Positions 16,442 through 26,807 of a DNA stretch of 41,443 nucleotides are shown piece after piece. Position numbers and translations under genes: made by a program. Positions within the stretch are counted from its first letter, which is position 1, and each line of letters opens with the position of its first letter. The DNA comes from Methylobacterium sp. Leaf112 (GTDB lineage Bacteria; Pseudomonadota; Alphaproteobacteria; Rhizobiales; Beijerinckiaceae): positions 1 to 41,443 of the forward strand of contig NZ_LMNG01000015.1 in the NCBI RefSeq assembly GCF_001423295.1, written 5' to 3'. The notes beneath the pieces are model-generated. The model did not search any database. It was not told the origin of the DNA and saw only the letters and a list, made by a program, of their open reading frames with translations.

Positions 16442-16524
16442 CTATGCGAACACGATACGGGAACGACAAAGCCGACGATGGAAAGCTTGGAACCGGCCCC
16501 TTCGCCGACAGCTTTCCTGGGGCA

Positions 16525-17868
16525 ATGGCGATCAGGCAGTTGCGGAACGATGATCCTCCCTTGAGGTTGCGACGGATCGGATTTGCCGCGGGAGCTGTGC
16601 TCGTCCTCAGCAGCCTCGGCTTTCTCGCGGTCGCCTGGCACCCTGCTATTCCGCCGGTTGAATCCGTCCCGAGAGCCGCACCTGAACACGTTCGCGCCGG
16701 CGAGCGCCTGGCAAAACTGGGCTATTGCGCCTCGTGCCACACAGCTGAAGGCGGTCAGCCTTATGCCGGTGGGCGGCCGATCGCGACTCCGTTCGGCACG
16801 ATCCACGCCACCAACATAACCCCGGACCCAGGTACCGGGATCGGCCGATGGTCCCTCGACGCTTTCACCCGTGCCATGCGGCAAGGGATCGACCGGGACG
16901 GACGCCACCTCTATCCAGCGTTCCCCTACACGCACTACACCGGCCTGACGGACGACGATGTCGGTGCACTCTACGCCTACGTGATGAGCCGCCGCCCCGT
17001 CGAAGCGACGGCGCCGGCCAACACCCTACCGTTCCCCCTCAACCTGCGTCCGTTGATTGCCGGCTGGAACCTGTTGTTCTTCCGGGAGGGACGGTTCGCC
17101 CCCGACCCGGGGCGCGATGAGGCCTGGAACCGGGGCGCCTACCTCGCCGAGGCCCTGAGCCATTGCGGCGCCTGCCACAGTCAGCGCAATTTCCTTGGCG
17201 CCGAGGTCACTGCACGAGCCTACACAGGCGGCGAAGCGGACGGCTGGTGGTCGCCGGCCCTCGGGGCCAAGAGCACGGCCGCTCCGCCATGGACTGAAGC
17301 GAGCCTCGCCCGCTACCTCGTCGGATGGGATCCGCAACATGGCGGTGCAGCGGGGCCCATGGGTACCGTGCTGAAGGCTCATGCGGGCGTACAAGGCTCC
17401 GAGATCAAGGCGCTCGCCCGCTACACGGCCAGCTTGTTCCCAATGCCGGCACCGGACCGAGCACCCCTCGACAGGCCGATACCGGAGGACGATCCTTCAC
17501 TGACGCGCGGCGCGACGATCTACGCCGGGGCGTGTGCGACCTGCCACGAGAGCGGCGGCTGGGCCGCTGGCGGCGTACCCTACACTGTCACCTCGCTCGG
17601 ACAGCGCAGTTCCGTGACGGGTCCCGATCCGCGCAACCTGATCCACGTCCTGCGCGACGGGATTGCACCGGAGCAGGACAGCGCCGGCCCGATCATGCCG
17701 GCTTATGGCGACACGCTCACCGCCGGCCAGGTCACGGATCTCGCCGCCTATCTTCGAGCTCGGTTCAGCGATGCGGGCCCGTGGCTGAAGCTGGACGAAA
17801 CCGTTCGTGCCCTGATGCCGAGAGCCCCCGAGCCGCGCAGCGCGACGAAACTGGAGGGCCGGCCTTGA
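16525..17868 (+). CDS. Tri-heme cytochrome c subunit of a molybdenum hydroxylase
   Basis: A 447-residue membrane-anchored cytochrome. One N-terminal helix (about residues 18-38) is followed by three c-type heme sites, CASCH (68-72), CGACH (214-218) and CATCH (337-341), the arrangement found in alcohol/aldehyde and nicotinate dehydrogenase cytochrome subunits. It should pass electrons from the periplasmic molybdenum subunit to the respiratory chain. I chose ATG 16525, preceded by CCTGGGG; an earlier ATG at 16444 gives an implausible leader. It overlaps the iron-sulfur subunit gene (TGATG). Confidence 0.88.
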   Translation: MAIRQLRNDDPPLRLRRIGFAAGAVLVLSSLGFLAVAWHPAIPPVESVPRAAPEHVRAGERLAKLGYCASCHTAEGGQPYAGGRPIATPFGTIHATNITPDPGTGIGRWSLDAFTRAMRQGIDRDGRHLYPAFPYTHYTGLTDDDVGALYAYVMSRRPVEATAPANTLPFPLNLRPLIAGWNLLFFREGRFAPDPGRDEAWNRGAYLAEALSHCGACHSQRNFLGAEVTARAYTGGEADGWWSPALGAKSTAAPPWTEASLARYLVGWDPQHGGAAGPMGTVLKAHAGVQGSEIKALARYTASLFPMPAPDRAPLDRPIPEDDPSLTRGATIYAGACATCHESGGWAAGGVPYTVTSLGQRSSVTGPDPRNLIHVLRDGIAPEQDSAGPIMPAYGDTLTAGQVTDLAAYLRARFSDAGPWLKLDETVRALMPRAPEPRSATKLEGRP

Positions 17869-18362
17869 TGTCCACGGATACGACCCTTCTGGTGAACGGA
17901 CGCCATGAAACCTTCTCGGCCGATCCCGAGACCCCGCTGCTGTACGTCCTGCGGGACGACCTTGCCCTCAACGGCGCCAAGTTCGGCTGCGGGCTCGGCC
18001 AATGCAGGGCCTGCACCGTGGTGGTGGGCGGGCGGCCTGTCCTGTCCTGCCTCACCCCCATCGCGGCGCTCGCCGGGCGTGCCGTCACCACGGTAGAGGG
18101 CCTCAGCACCCCCGAGGCACCGGGCCCCCTGCAACAGGCCTTCATCGACGAAAACGCCGCGCAGTGCGGCTACTGCATCGCCGGCATGCTGATGCGGGCC
18201 CATGCCCTGCTCCAGCGCAACCCATCGCCAAACGAGGCCGAGATCCGGGAGGCGATGCGACTGAACCTCTGCCGCTGCGGCACGCATCTGCGCATCCTCG
18301 CGGCGATTCGGCGCGCGGCGGACCGCCCCGATACGCGACGGGCGGATGGAGCGCAGCCATGA
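17868..18362 (+). CDS. [2Fe-2S] subunit of a xanthine dehydrogenase-family enzyme
   Basis: A 164-residue small subunit. The N-terminal plant-type cluster uses Cys41, Cys46, Cys49 and Cys61; the C-terminal helical cluster uses Cys100/Cys103 (QCGYC) and Cys135/Cys137 (NLCRCG). This is the IorA/AdhE-type layout of isoquinoline 1-oxidoreductase and membrane aldehyde dehydrogenases. It carries electrons from the molybdopterin site to the cytochrome. It overlaps the cytochrome gene by 1 nt and the large subunit gene by 4 nt (ATGA), so all three were one operon. Confidence 0.92.
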   Translation: MSTDTTLLVNGRHETFSADPETPLLYVLRDDLALNGAKFGCGLGQCRACTVVVGGRPVLSCLTPIAALAGRAVTTVEGLSTPEAPGPLQQAFIDENAAQCGYCIAGMLMRAHALLQRNPSPNEAEIREAMRLNLCRCGTHLRILAAIRRAADRPDTRRADGAQP

Positions 18363-20590
18363 CCCAAGGTCTCAGCATTTCGCGCCGAGCCCTCGTCGGC
18401 GGCGGCCTCGCCCTGCTGATCGGAGCTTCGCTCAAGGGAGCGACCGAGGCTCAGGAAGCCGTGACGCCGCCCCCGGTAAGGCCCGGGCTTCCGGGCGGGC
18501 TCAAGCACACGCCTCTGGTTGACGCTTGGATCCAGATCGGTTCGGACGGCGGCGTCACCGTCCTCACCGGAAAGGCCGAGCTCGGGCAGGGCATCAAGAC
18601 GGCCCTCATCCAGGTGGCGGCCGAGGAACTCTCCCTAGCGCCCGCCGGCCTGCGCCTCGTGACTGCCGACACCGGCCTGACGCCGAACGAAGGCTACACC
18701 GCCGGCAGCCATTCCATGCAAGATTCGGCCACTGCGATCCGGCACGCGGCGGCCGGCGCCCGTGCGATCCTCGTCGCGGCGGCCGCGCGACGCTGGGGCA
18801 TCGCGCCAGAAGGCCTCGGCCTCGACAATGGGGCTGTTATGGCGCCGGACGGGCGGCGGCTTCCCTTCGCGGACCTGATCGCGGAGGCCGACCTTCACGT
18901 GGAGGCGACGGAGAACACGCCCGTACGCAATTCGAAGGATCACACCGTCGTGGGCCGAGCGCTGCCGCGCATCGACATTCCCGGCAAGGTCGCGGGCGGT
19001 GCCGCCTAAGTTCAGGACATTCGCGCGCCCGGCATGGTCCACGCGCGCATCGTGCGACCGCCCCGGGCCGGCGCGCGCCTCGTCGACGTAGAAACTGCAG
19101 CGGTGACCGCCCTGAAAGGTGTGATCCGGGTCCATCGGGACGGCGACTTCCTTGCCGTGGTGGCCCGGCGCGAATACGACGCGGTCCTGGCCATGCGCGC
19201 CCTTGAGCGGGCCGCGCGCTGGGAGGGTGGCGCAACACTACCCGAGCCCGGGCGCTTGTTTGAGATCCTGGCAGCGTATCCGGCCGAGCGCACCGTGATC
19301 CAAGAAGCCGGACAAGCGGCCGCGCCACCGGGAGGGCGAACCCTGACGGCTCGCTATCGGCGACACTACCAGATGCACGGGTCCATTGGCCCGTCCTGCG
19401 CGCTCGCGACGTTCGACGGGACGGAGCTGACGGTGTGGAGCCACGCGCAGGGGATGTTTCCCCTCCGCAAGGCCATTGCCGAGATGTTGTCCCTGCCGGA
19501 AGATCAGGTTCGCTGCATCCACGCAGAGGGCTCGGGCTGCTACGGACACAACGGCGCCGACGACGCTGCCGCCGACGCGGCGCTCCTCGCCTATGCGCTT
19601 CCAAGCCAGCCCGTCCGCGTGCAGTACACCCGCGAGCAGGAACACCTGTGGGATCCCTACGGCGGAGCGATGATAGCCGACGTCTCCGCGACCCTCGGTG
19701 CTCACGGCCGCATCTCGGATTGGAATTACTGCGTTCGCAGCCCGACACACCTGACCCGGCCAGGCGGCGCGGGGCAGCTTCTCTCGGCGCGCCTCCTTGC
19801 GAAACCATTCGCTGAGCCGCCGCCCAAAGCCCTGCCGCAACCCGAGGGCGGCGGCGACCGTAATGCGATCCCGCTCTACGCACTGCCGCGGGCGAGGGTC
19901 GCCCACGACTTCGTCTCGGCAATGCCTCTCCGGGTTTCGGCCCTGCGCAACCTTGGCGCCTACGTCAACGTCTTTGCCATCGAGAGCTTCATCGACGAGC
20001 TTGCGGAGGCCACGGGAGCCGATCCGGTCGCCTTTAGGCTCGCCCATCTCGATGATCCACGGGCGAGGAGCGTGATCGAGACGGCCGCGGCGCAGTTCGG
20101 ATGGGGCAAACCCGTCGGCCCCAGACGCGGAGTCGGGCTCGCCTTCGCTCGATACAAAAACCTTGCGGGCTACGCTGCCGTGGCCCTCGAGGTTTCCGTC
20201 GATGCGGACACCGGCCGCGTGCGCATCCAGCGGACTGTGGCGGCCATCGATGCCGGCGAGGTCGTCAATCCGCACGGCATCCGGGACCAGGTCGAGGGCG
20301 GGATCATTCAGGCGATGAGCTGGAGCCTCTACGAAGAAGTGCTATTCGACGCCCAGGGCGTTCGAAGCCGGGATTGGAGCACCTACCCCATCGCCCGCTT
20401 CACCGATGTGCCCGAGACCATTGCAGTCCATCTCGTCGACCGGCCCGGCCAACCGTTCCTTGGGGTAGGCGAGGTCGTGCAGGGGCCGACCGCCGCCGCC
20501 CTCGGCAATGCAATCCGAAACGCGACAGGGGTGCGCCTGCGCGATCTGCCCATGAGGGCAGCGCACATCAAGGAAGCGCTCGCCACTTGA
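18359..20590 (+). pseudogene. Molybdopterin large subunit, split by an in-frame stop
   Basis: A xanthine dehydrogenase-family large subunit (IorB-like), about 743 codons. It starts with a twin-arginine signal (ISRRALVGGGLALLIG), then LTGKAELGQGIKTAL, and ends with PFLGVGEVVQGPTAAALGNA, which holds the conserved catalytic Glu. The frame is interrupted by TAA at 19007-19009. The same frame resumes at once (VQDIRAPGMVHARIVRPP), where relatives have Tyr before VQD, so one base change (TAC or TAT to TAA) explains it. An ATG at 19034 could restart translation, but the first 217 residues would be separate. The enzyme is probably inactive unless the stop is read through. Confidence 0.88.
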
Positions 20591-20687
20591 ATGCAGTTGG
20601 CGACCGTGCGCCAATCACCGCGCTGGCCCGGCCCGAAGGGGATTCGCATGCCGATCGGGCCGAGGTCGCCCCTGGCCCCGTCCGCGA

Positions 20688-22931
20688 TCAACCAATAAGC
20701 CCGCCGCCGAAAGTACCGTCGGCGAAGTTCGAGCGCCCTTCATACAAGCCGTACTGCAGGAAATGCTGCATTGGGTTGAGCCCAACCAGCGTGACATCGC
20801 CATAGGCCTTCAGATAGTTCGAGGAGTCGAAGCCGACGGACGGGTCGCGTCCTTCCTTCCACCCATACTGATCATAGTGGGTTAGAGGATTGATGTTGGC
20901 CCCCGCTACGTCGGTGTAGGCATTGAGGTAGGCTTGGGCCTCGAATACCGCGTTCGGATCGCGGCCCTCTTTCCACCCGTACTGCTCGAAGTGGTTGCGG
21001 GCGTAGGCGAAGCTGTCACCCGTCTTCGCCGCTTCCACAGCGACATCGGAATATGACAGGAGGTAGAACTCCGCATCGAAGGCACCACCCTTGAGGTCTG
21101 CAGTTCGACCGATGGCCTCATTGATCGAGCGGCCCTGCGCCTGGCCGTACTCGATGTAGTGCTGTAGCGGATTCAGACCGGCCGCGGCCACGTCCGGGTT
21201 GCGAGCGAGGTAGTACTCGTTGTCGAACGACGCGCCGGGATCGCGGCCCTGCTTGAAGCCCGCGTCGCGGTACTGGGAGAGGGCATCCGTCCCGGCTTGA
21301 ACTGCGTCCTGATTGGCGGTGCGGTACCCGCTGGTGGAGAAAAAGGCATTCGGGTCACGGCCCTCGGCAGCACCGTACGCTGCATAGTGCGCGTCGGCAT
21401 CCTGACCCGCGGCGGCGACATCGCCGTAGCGGTTGAGGTAGTACAGGTCGTCCACCAGGGGAGAGCCGTCTGCCACGTCGACGGTGCGGTCGCTGAACTG
21501 GAACTGCTCGATGCCGCGTAGGGTATCAGTACCTTCCGCGCCTGTGATGGTGACGTAGCCATCAGCACTTCGGCCAAGGGTCGCCGAGCCGAGCGTGTAG
21601 GCGAAGATCGCCCGGTCTATGCCTGAACCCCCGTCTAGGAGATCATTGCCGCCACCGCCGATGAAGGTGTCGTTGCCGGCACCGCCCGAGAGCGCATCAT
21701 TGCCAGCGCCTCCGACAAGAAAGTCGTTCGCAGACCCACCGGTGATGACGTCGGCACCCATGCCGCCGTTGATGTAATACGGACGTGCGTCTTGGGTGGC
21801 AGCGAGGGTGTCATTACCGGATGTCGCGAGCGTGACGAATTCGAAGCCGTCGCCACGCTGAACGCCGGAGACGAGATCACGTACGTCGAAGGTTGTGCCA
21901 GGTGCCGCGGCGAAGGTGATGCCTTCATCATCGAATCGACTGACCGCTCCGGTGAGCGTGTCGTCTGCGCCTTCGGCCTGGAGGCGCACAGCGAAGCCGC
22001 TGTCCTGATTGGCCAGCGTACCGCCATCATTGATGTTGCCGTTGCCAACTTCAGCCGAGGTGAAGCTAAGCCGCACTTGTCCAGCGGCAGCCGCAACCAC
22101 ATTGACGAGATCGGAGCCATCGCCAAGATCGACGCTGTCAGCTCCATCCGTTGAGACGTTGAAGGTTGCGGTGTCGTCACCGGCGCCTCCGAAGATCGTG
22201 TCGTTGCCCTGGCCGCCCGTCAGGGTGTCGTTGCCGGCGCCGCCATCGAGAATGTCGCTACCAACGCCGCCATTGATGAAGTCGTTACCATCGCTGCCGT
22301 AGAGGCTATCGTTCCCAGCGCCGCCAACAATGTAGTCGTTGCCTAGACCGCCGGTAATATTATCACTACCCATACCGCCATTGATATATTGGGGCCGCGT
22401 GTCCTGGACGGCAATAAGGGTATCGTCTTCGGACGTTCCAAGAATTACTGAAATAAACCCGCTGCCATAACTTATGTTCGAGCCGCGCTCTTGGACAAAA
22501 AGACCAGCCCCGGACTCAAATGTAATGCCTTCATCATCAAACCGAGCACCATTTCCAGTAAAATTATAATCAGTATATCCGCTCAGGTATGAAGAAGATG
22601 TTCTTTCAATGGACACGGCCAAATCGCCGTTTGGGTTTGTTAACGTATTTCCAGCCAGAGGACTGCCATTTCCAACCCCGTCCGACTCTAGCGTAAGTCT
22701 AGTTTGAAATTGATTAAATTTTATCGGCGGTGTATTTGCAAGGACATTTACCGTATCAAATCCCGAACCAAGATCGGTTTTATCTAATCCGCCTAATGGC
22801 GCTTCATAATTTACGGTATCGTTCCCGTCACCGCCGGTAATTATATCATTCCCGGGAAGCCCGTTGATTACATCGTCCTCTGGACCACCGACCAATACAT
22901 CAGCCCCAAAAGTACCGGTAATTACTGCCAT
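20688..22931 (-). CDS. Large RTX calcium-binding protein
   Basis: A 747-residue protein. The N-terminal two thirds hold several blocks of RTX nonapeptides (GGxGxDxxx, such as GGLGNDYIVGGAGND), which bind Ca2+ and fold outside the cell after type I secretion. Two long modules are internally duplicated: each has a RFDDEGITF strand and then DARP-YINGGMG. The C-terminal third has six repeats of about 45 residues. No catalytic domain is seen. I chose ATG 22931 (MAVITGTFGADVLVGG), with GGAG about 10 nt upstream, over 22949. No secretion genes are nearby. The 5' part (about 22400-22930) is visibly AT-richer than the rest. Confidence 0.85.
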   Translation of the reverse strand: MAVITGTFGADVLVGGPEDDVINGLPGNDIITGGDGNDTVNYEAPLGGLDKTDLGSGFDTVNVLANTPPIKFNQFQTRLTLESDGVGNGSPLAGNTLTNPNGDLAVSIERTSSSYLSGYTDYNFTGNGARFDDEGITFESGAGLFVQERGSNISYGSGFISVILGTSEDDTLIAVQDTRPQYINGGMGSDNITGGLGNDYIVGGAGNDSLYGSDGNDFINGGVGSDILDGGAGNDTLTGGQGNDTIFGGAGDDTATFNVSTDGADSVDLGDGSDLVNVVAAAAGQVRLSFTSAEVGNGNINDGGTLANQDSGFAVRLQAEGADDTLTGAVSRFDDEGITFAAAPGTTFDVRDLVSGVQRGDGFEFVTLATSGNDTLAATQDARPYYINGGMGADVITGGSANDFLVGGAGNDALSGGAGNDTFIGGGGNDLLDGGSGIDRAIFAYTLGSATLGRSADGYVTITGAEGTDTLRGIEQFQFSDRTVDVADGSPLVDDLYYLNRYGDVAAAGQDADAHYAAYGAAEGRDPNAFFSTSGYRTANQDAVQAGTDALSQYRDAGFKQGRDPGASFDNEYYLARNPDVAAAGLNPLQHYIEYGQAQGRSINEAIGRTADLKGGAFDAEFYLLSYSDVAVEAAKTGDSFAYARNHFEQYGWKEGRDPNAVFEAQAYLNAYTDVAGANINPLTHYDQYGWKEGRDPSVGFDSSNYLKAYGDVTLVGLNPMQHFLQYGLYEGRSNFADGTFGGGLIG
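20705..21455 (-). repeat. Six C-terminal protein repeats in the RTX gene
   Basis: Six tandem units of about 38-47 codons. The consensus is Y-L-x-x-Y-x-D-V-A-x-A-G followed by N-P-L-x-H-Y-x-x-Y-G-x-x-E-G-R-D-P. The two units ending QYGWKEGRDP are the most alike; the last one is truncated at EGRSNF. They probably form a repeated surface or cell-wall contact domain; function is inferred only from their position after the RTX region. Confidence 0.7.
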
Positions 22932-23102
22932 AGAACTAATGCTCCACATCGATACACTCGAGGCAGCATGGGTAACACGCTGTGTGCATCAAATCTTTGA
23001 TTCGCCTCCCATCGTATGCCAACCTTCGCCAAGGAGGCGAGAAGTTTTTGCCCATTCCCACAGCGCTAACATTCGATCTACCAGATGCTGTGAGACCCTG
23101 TT

Positions 23103-23500
23103 TCATAAGGCTCGGGCCATCCGTCTGACGAGGATCAAAGCTACGGCGAGGACGAAGCAGGTGAGCGCAGAGGACGGAGTAGCCTCATGGTCGCGAAGAG
23201 GCTGCGGCAGGGGGCGATCCAACTGAGCGTCCGCTCGATGACCTACCGCCTGGGCTGCACCGCAAAGCCCTTCTGGCCCTCCTTGGGTTCGACGATGTCG
23301 ACCGTGATGGTTGTGGCAGCGCCAACGCGCTCGCCTCGATAGGCACGGTCGGCAAAGCAGTGCGCCAAAAAGGGAAACAGTCCGCGCGAGGCGCGACGCA
23401 GGGCGATCGCGCCGTGGCTGTCTTGCAGGTCAGCGGGTAAGACCGCAGCCACGAGGAGGCGGCCGTCCGTATCCGTCAGCGTGTGGCGTTTGCGCCCGAC
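23103..23500 (-). pseudogene. IS5-family transposase remnant
   Basis: The C-terminal half of an IS5-family transposase: GRKRHTLTDTDGRLLVAA, ADLQDSHGAI, AHCFADRAYRGER, EGQKGFAVQPRR. A TAG replaces the expected Trp after QPRR (near 23240), then VIERTLSWIAPCR, and one frameshift before RDHEATPSSALTC and the terminal RRMARAL stop at 23103. The N-terminal half is missing; the frame runs out at a stop at 23507-23509, where an IS630 fragment begins. Confidence 0.75.
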
Positions 23501-23539
23501 GACCCGCTAGGCCGGATCGTCACCGCGTTCGCCGGCCAC

Positions 23540-23943
23540 CCCCACGCCACGTCGGAGCGATCTGTCCGGCCCGGGGCGTCGGCGCAGGCTTGGTCATGCC
23601 CCGCTGCACCACCGAAGCCATGGCCCATCACCTCGAAGAGATCGCTGCGACCGTCGCTCCGGGTGCCCACGCCGTGCTCCTGCTCGATCAGGCCGGCTGG
23701 CACACCACTAGGAAGCTGCCCGTCCCCGTCAAGATCATCCTACTGCCCCTGCCGGCGCGCTCACCCGAACTCAACCCCGTCGAAAACCTCTGGCAGTTCA
23801 TGCAGGACAACTGGGTCGGCAATCGCTTCTTCCGATCCTATGCCGACATCCTCGACCACTGTTGCGACGCCTGGAACAGGATTATCGCCCAGCCCTGGCG
23901 CATCACCTCCATCGGATTGCGCCAATGGGCACATGCGTGCTGA
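23540..23943 (+). pseudogene. IS630-family transposase remnant
   Basis: The C-terminal third of an IS630-type DDE transposase: GAICPARGVGAGLVMPR, the Asp in VLLLDQAGWHTT and the final Glu in RSPELNPVENLWQFM are present, ending at TGA 23941. The N-terminal helix-turn-helix and first Asp are absent. It directly abuts the oppositely oriented IS5 remnant, indicating successive insertions and deletions. Confidence 0.75.
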
Positions 23944-24014
23944 TCAATGGGAGTTGGTATTACGTATCATCCGACCGACCCAGCGGAGGGACGCGCAGCT
24001 CCGAAGTCCCGCCC

Positions 24015-25457
24015 TCAGCCCCCTACGCTCGCCTGGCTCACGAACTTCGTGGTGAGGTAGGCCTCGATGGCCTCCGAGCCGCCTTCGCTGCCGTAGCCCG
24101 AATCGCCGACGCCGCCGAACGGCGTCTCGGGCAGGGCCAGACCGTGGTGGTTGATGCCGATCATCCCGCTGTGAACCCGTGCGGCGACCTCGGTTGCCCG
24201 TGTGCCGGAGCGGGTGTAGGCATAAGCCGCGAGACCGTAGGGCAGGCGGTTGGCCTCGGCGTATGCCGCTTCGTCGTCGGAAAACCGCTGGATCAGCGCG
24301 ACGGGCCCGAACGGCTCCTCGTTCATGATGCGGGCCTCGACCGGCACGTCGCAGAGCACCGTGGGGGCGAAGAAGTTGCCGCGGTTGCCGATGCGGTGCC
24401 CCCCGGTCCGCAGGTCCGCCCCGCGGGCGACGGCGTCGGCGCAGAGGGATTCCATCGCCTCCAGGCGCCGGGCATGGATCAGCGGCCCCATGGTGGTCTC
24501 GGGATCGAGACCGTCGCCGACCTTGCGTGCCTCGCTGAAGGCGACGAAGCGATCGCGGAACACTTCATAGATCGAATCGTGGACGAGGAAGCGGGTCGGT
24601 GCGACGCAGACCTGTCCGGCATTGCGGAACTTGTTGGCGCCGAGGACGGCCACCGCCTGCTCGATGTCGGCGTCGGCGAAGACGAGGGCCGGGGCATGGC
24701 CGCCGAGCTCCATCGTCACCCGCTTCATGTGGCGCCCGGCCAGGGCCGCGAGTTCCTTGCCGACCGCGGTCGAGCCCGTGAACGAGATCTTTGCGATGAC
24801 CGGGTGCGGGATGAGATACCCCGAGATCGCAGCCGGATCACCATAGACGAGCGAGAGCACGTCGCCCGGCACGCCGGCATCGAGGAAGGCGCGTACGAGT
24901 TCGGCGCAGCTCGCCGGGGTGTCCTCCGGTCCCTTCAGGATCGCCGGACAGCCGGTGCAGAGGGCGGCCGAGACCTTGCGGACGGCCTGGTTGATGGGGA
25001 AGTTCCAGGGGGTGAAGGCCGCCACCGGCCCCACGGGCTGGCGCAGGACCATCTGGACGACGCCGTCGGCGCGGGCCGGGATGATGCGGCCGTAGGCGCG
25101 CTGCCCCTCCGCCGCGAACCAGTCGACGACATCGGCGGCCGCCAGGGTTTCCATCCGCGCCTCGGCCAGGGGCTTGCCCTGCTCCAGGGTCATGATGCGG
25201 GCGATGCCGTCGGCGCGCTGACGCAGGAGATCGGCGGCCCTGCGCATGGTCTTGCCGCGCTCGAACGCCGAGACCCGACGCCAGGCTGCAAAGCCGCGTG
25301 CGGCGGCCGCGAGCGCGCGGTCGAGATCGGCCGGGGTGGCGATGGCGCAGGTGCCGAGCGTCTCGCCGGTGGCCGGGTTGAGGACCGGCAGGGTCTCGCC
25401 GCCGGCGCCCTGGGCCCAGGCACCAGCGATGTGCAGGCTCACGTTCGGATACGTCAT
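24015..25457 (-). CDS. NAD(P)-dependent succinate-semialdehyde dehydrogenase-like ALDH
   Basis: A 480-residue aldehyde dehydrogenase. Catalytic Cys284 ([11 protein letters not shown]) and general base Glu250 (TMELGGHAP) are present, with the TPWNFPI motif near 149 and the FTGSTAVG nucleotide loop near 226. The cofactor-binding Lys175 is in ILKGPEDTP rather than the usual KPAEETP. Closest resemblance is to the GabD/SSADH group, though the substrate could be another semialdehyde. The start ATG 25457 gives [12 protein letters not shown]. It lies 83 nt after the amidotransferase gene on the same strand and is probably co-transcribed. Confidence 0.88.
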   Translation of the reverse strand: MTYPNVSLHIAGAWAQGAGGETLPVLNPATGETLGTCAIATPADLDRALAAAARGFAAWRRVSAFERGKTMRRAADLLRQRADGIARIMTLEQGKPLAEARMETLAAADVVDWFAAEGQRAYGRIIPARADGVVQMVLRQPVGPVAAFTPWNFPINQAVRKVSAALCTGCPAILKGPEDTPASCAELVRAFLDAGVPGDVLSLVYGDPAAISGYLIPHPVIAKISFTGSTAVGKELAALAGRHMKRVTMELGGHAPALVFADADIEQAVAVLGANKFRNAGQVCVAPTRFLVHDSIYEVFRDRFVAFSEARKVGDGLDPETTMGPLIHARRLEAMESLCADAVARGADLRTGGHRIGNRGNFFAPTVLCDVPVEARIMNEEPFGPVALIQRFSDDEAAYAEANRLPYGLAAYAYTRSGTRATEVAARVHSGMIGINHHGLALPETPFGGVGDSGYGSEGGSEAIEAYLTTKFVSQASVGG

Positions 25458-25540
25458 CGTCGGCTCCCGCGCAGTTGGACCTGCGCGGGTTGTCCGCCCT
25501 TCGCGCGCCGCCCGCAACCCGTGCGGCGCCGCGCCGGACG

Positions 25541-26335
25541 TCAGGCCGCCATGCGCTCGGCCACGGCCTGATCGGGTCCGCGCAGAACCACGCTGCCCCC
25601 GCGCGTCGCCTGGAGGGTACCGCCCTTCGGCACCACGTTCCAGCCTTCGCGGCACCCGTCGATGGGCTCGGAGACCACCACGAGGCCGGTCTCGGTCTGG
25701 CGGTAATACAGGCTCGGGGGCCGCCCGTCGCAGGCCCAGCGGTAGGCGGTCAGGGTCTCGCCGTCCGTGACCACGGCGGTGAAGCGCAGGGGCTCGGCCG
25801 CTTCGGCGGCCTGCATGAGATCGCGCACGATCGAGAGGGTACGGGCCATCGCACCGACGGGGTCCTCGGCGAGGCCGTTGGCGAGGGCCAGGAGGAAGAT
25901 CGCCTCCGAATCCGTGGTGCCGCGCCGGACATCGTAGAGATCGTCGGGGATGAGGGCTTCGAGACGGCGCTTGATCTTGTGGTAGCCGCCGATCTGCCCG
26001 TTGTGCATGAACAGGTGCCGGCCATGGGCGAAGGGGTGGCAGTTCGCCCGCGTCGTCGCCGTGCCCGTCGAGGCACGGACATGGGCGAAGAACATCCGCG
26101 CCCGCACCTGTTGGCATAGGTTGACGAGGTTCTCGTCGGACCAGGCCGGGCAGACATCGCGGTAGAGGCCGGGCTCGGCCCGCTCGCCGTACCAGCCGAT
26201 GCCGAAACCGTCGCCGTTGGTCTCGGTCTTCGCCTCCGTCGCGTGCAGCGACTGGTGGACCAGCGAATGCGTCGGCGCGCAGACGAGGTCGGTCAGGAAG
26301 ACGGGGTCACCGGAATAGGCGAGAAAACGGCACAT
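25541..26335 (-). CDS. Class II glutamine amidotransferase, YafJ type
   Basis: A 264-residue N-terminal nucleophile amidohydrolase. After Met removal the catalytic Cys2 is exposed ([11 protein letters not shown]), which fixes the start at 26335. Family features are [37 protein letters not shown] and [12 protein letters not shown]. It resembles YafJ and the EgtC-type amidases. It lacks a synthetase domain, so it probably removes a gamma-glutamyl group from a small molecule; the substrate is unknown. It is followed by the aldehyde dehydrogenase. Confidence 0.88.
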   Translation of the reverse strand: MCRFLAYSGDPVFLTDLVCAPTHSLVHQSLHATEAKTETNGDGFGIGWYGERAEPGLYRDVCPAWSDENLVNLCQQVRARMFFAHVRASTGTATTRANCHPFAHGRHLFMHNGQIGGYHKIKRRLEALIPDDLYDVRRGTTDSEAIFLLALANGLAEDPVGAMARTLSIVRDLMQAAEAAEPLRFTAVVTDGETLTAYRWACDGRPPSLYYRQTETGLVVVSEPIDGCREGWNVVPKGGTLQATRGGSVVLRGPDQAVAERMAA

Positions 26336-26754
26336 GGCAGGCAGACACCTCCTGTGGGATTCGGGCGGGGCGCCTCCCATCCGCCGGTGAGCGACCCCGC
26401 TTCGCGCACCTGCCGTTTCGTCATCGAAGCCCCGACACTCGGGCGATCGTGGTGAACAGAACGTTAACCCGCCGCCGGACCGAGGCTGTGCCGCTTCGAT
26501 GCAAGAGACGCACCGCATCCCTGCGATGGACCCACACCGTGGCGAGAAGACGATGACGGCGGCGCGAAGGACCACGGATGCCCGACCGGGATCGACGGTT
26601 GCGGGAACCGCATAGCCGAATTCGCACTTGCGACCCTTGTCCAACAAGACGTGGCAGCGCAGCATCACTCACAGAGAATCAGCGCTCGAACCGATTGTCT
26701 CCTCGATCGGTACCAACGCACGCCGTCGCGCCGACGACCTGCCTTCGATTCAAC

Positions 26755-26796
26755 CCCGACTTCGCTTCAACAGAGCCCGACTTCGCTTCAACAGAG
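26755..26796 (+). repeat. Perfect 21-bp tandem repeat upstream of the response regulator
   Basis: Two identical 21-bp units, 26755-26775 and 26776-26796, each CCCGACTTCGCTTCAACAGA plus G, ending 11 nt before the start codon. A degenerate third copy (CCTTCGATTCAACC) lies just upstream. The 21-bp spacing equals two DNA turns. Confidence 0.85.
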
Positions 26797-26807
26797 AAGG
26801 AGACTTC

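Noticed and set aside
16116..16469. 117-residue minus-strand open frame
   Set aside because: It crosses a clear terminator hairpin and overlaps the small remnant in another frame; no family pattern.
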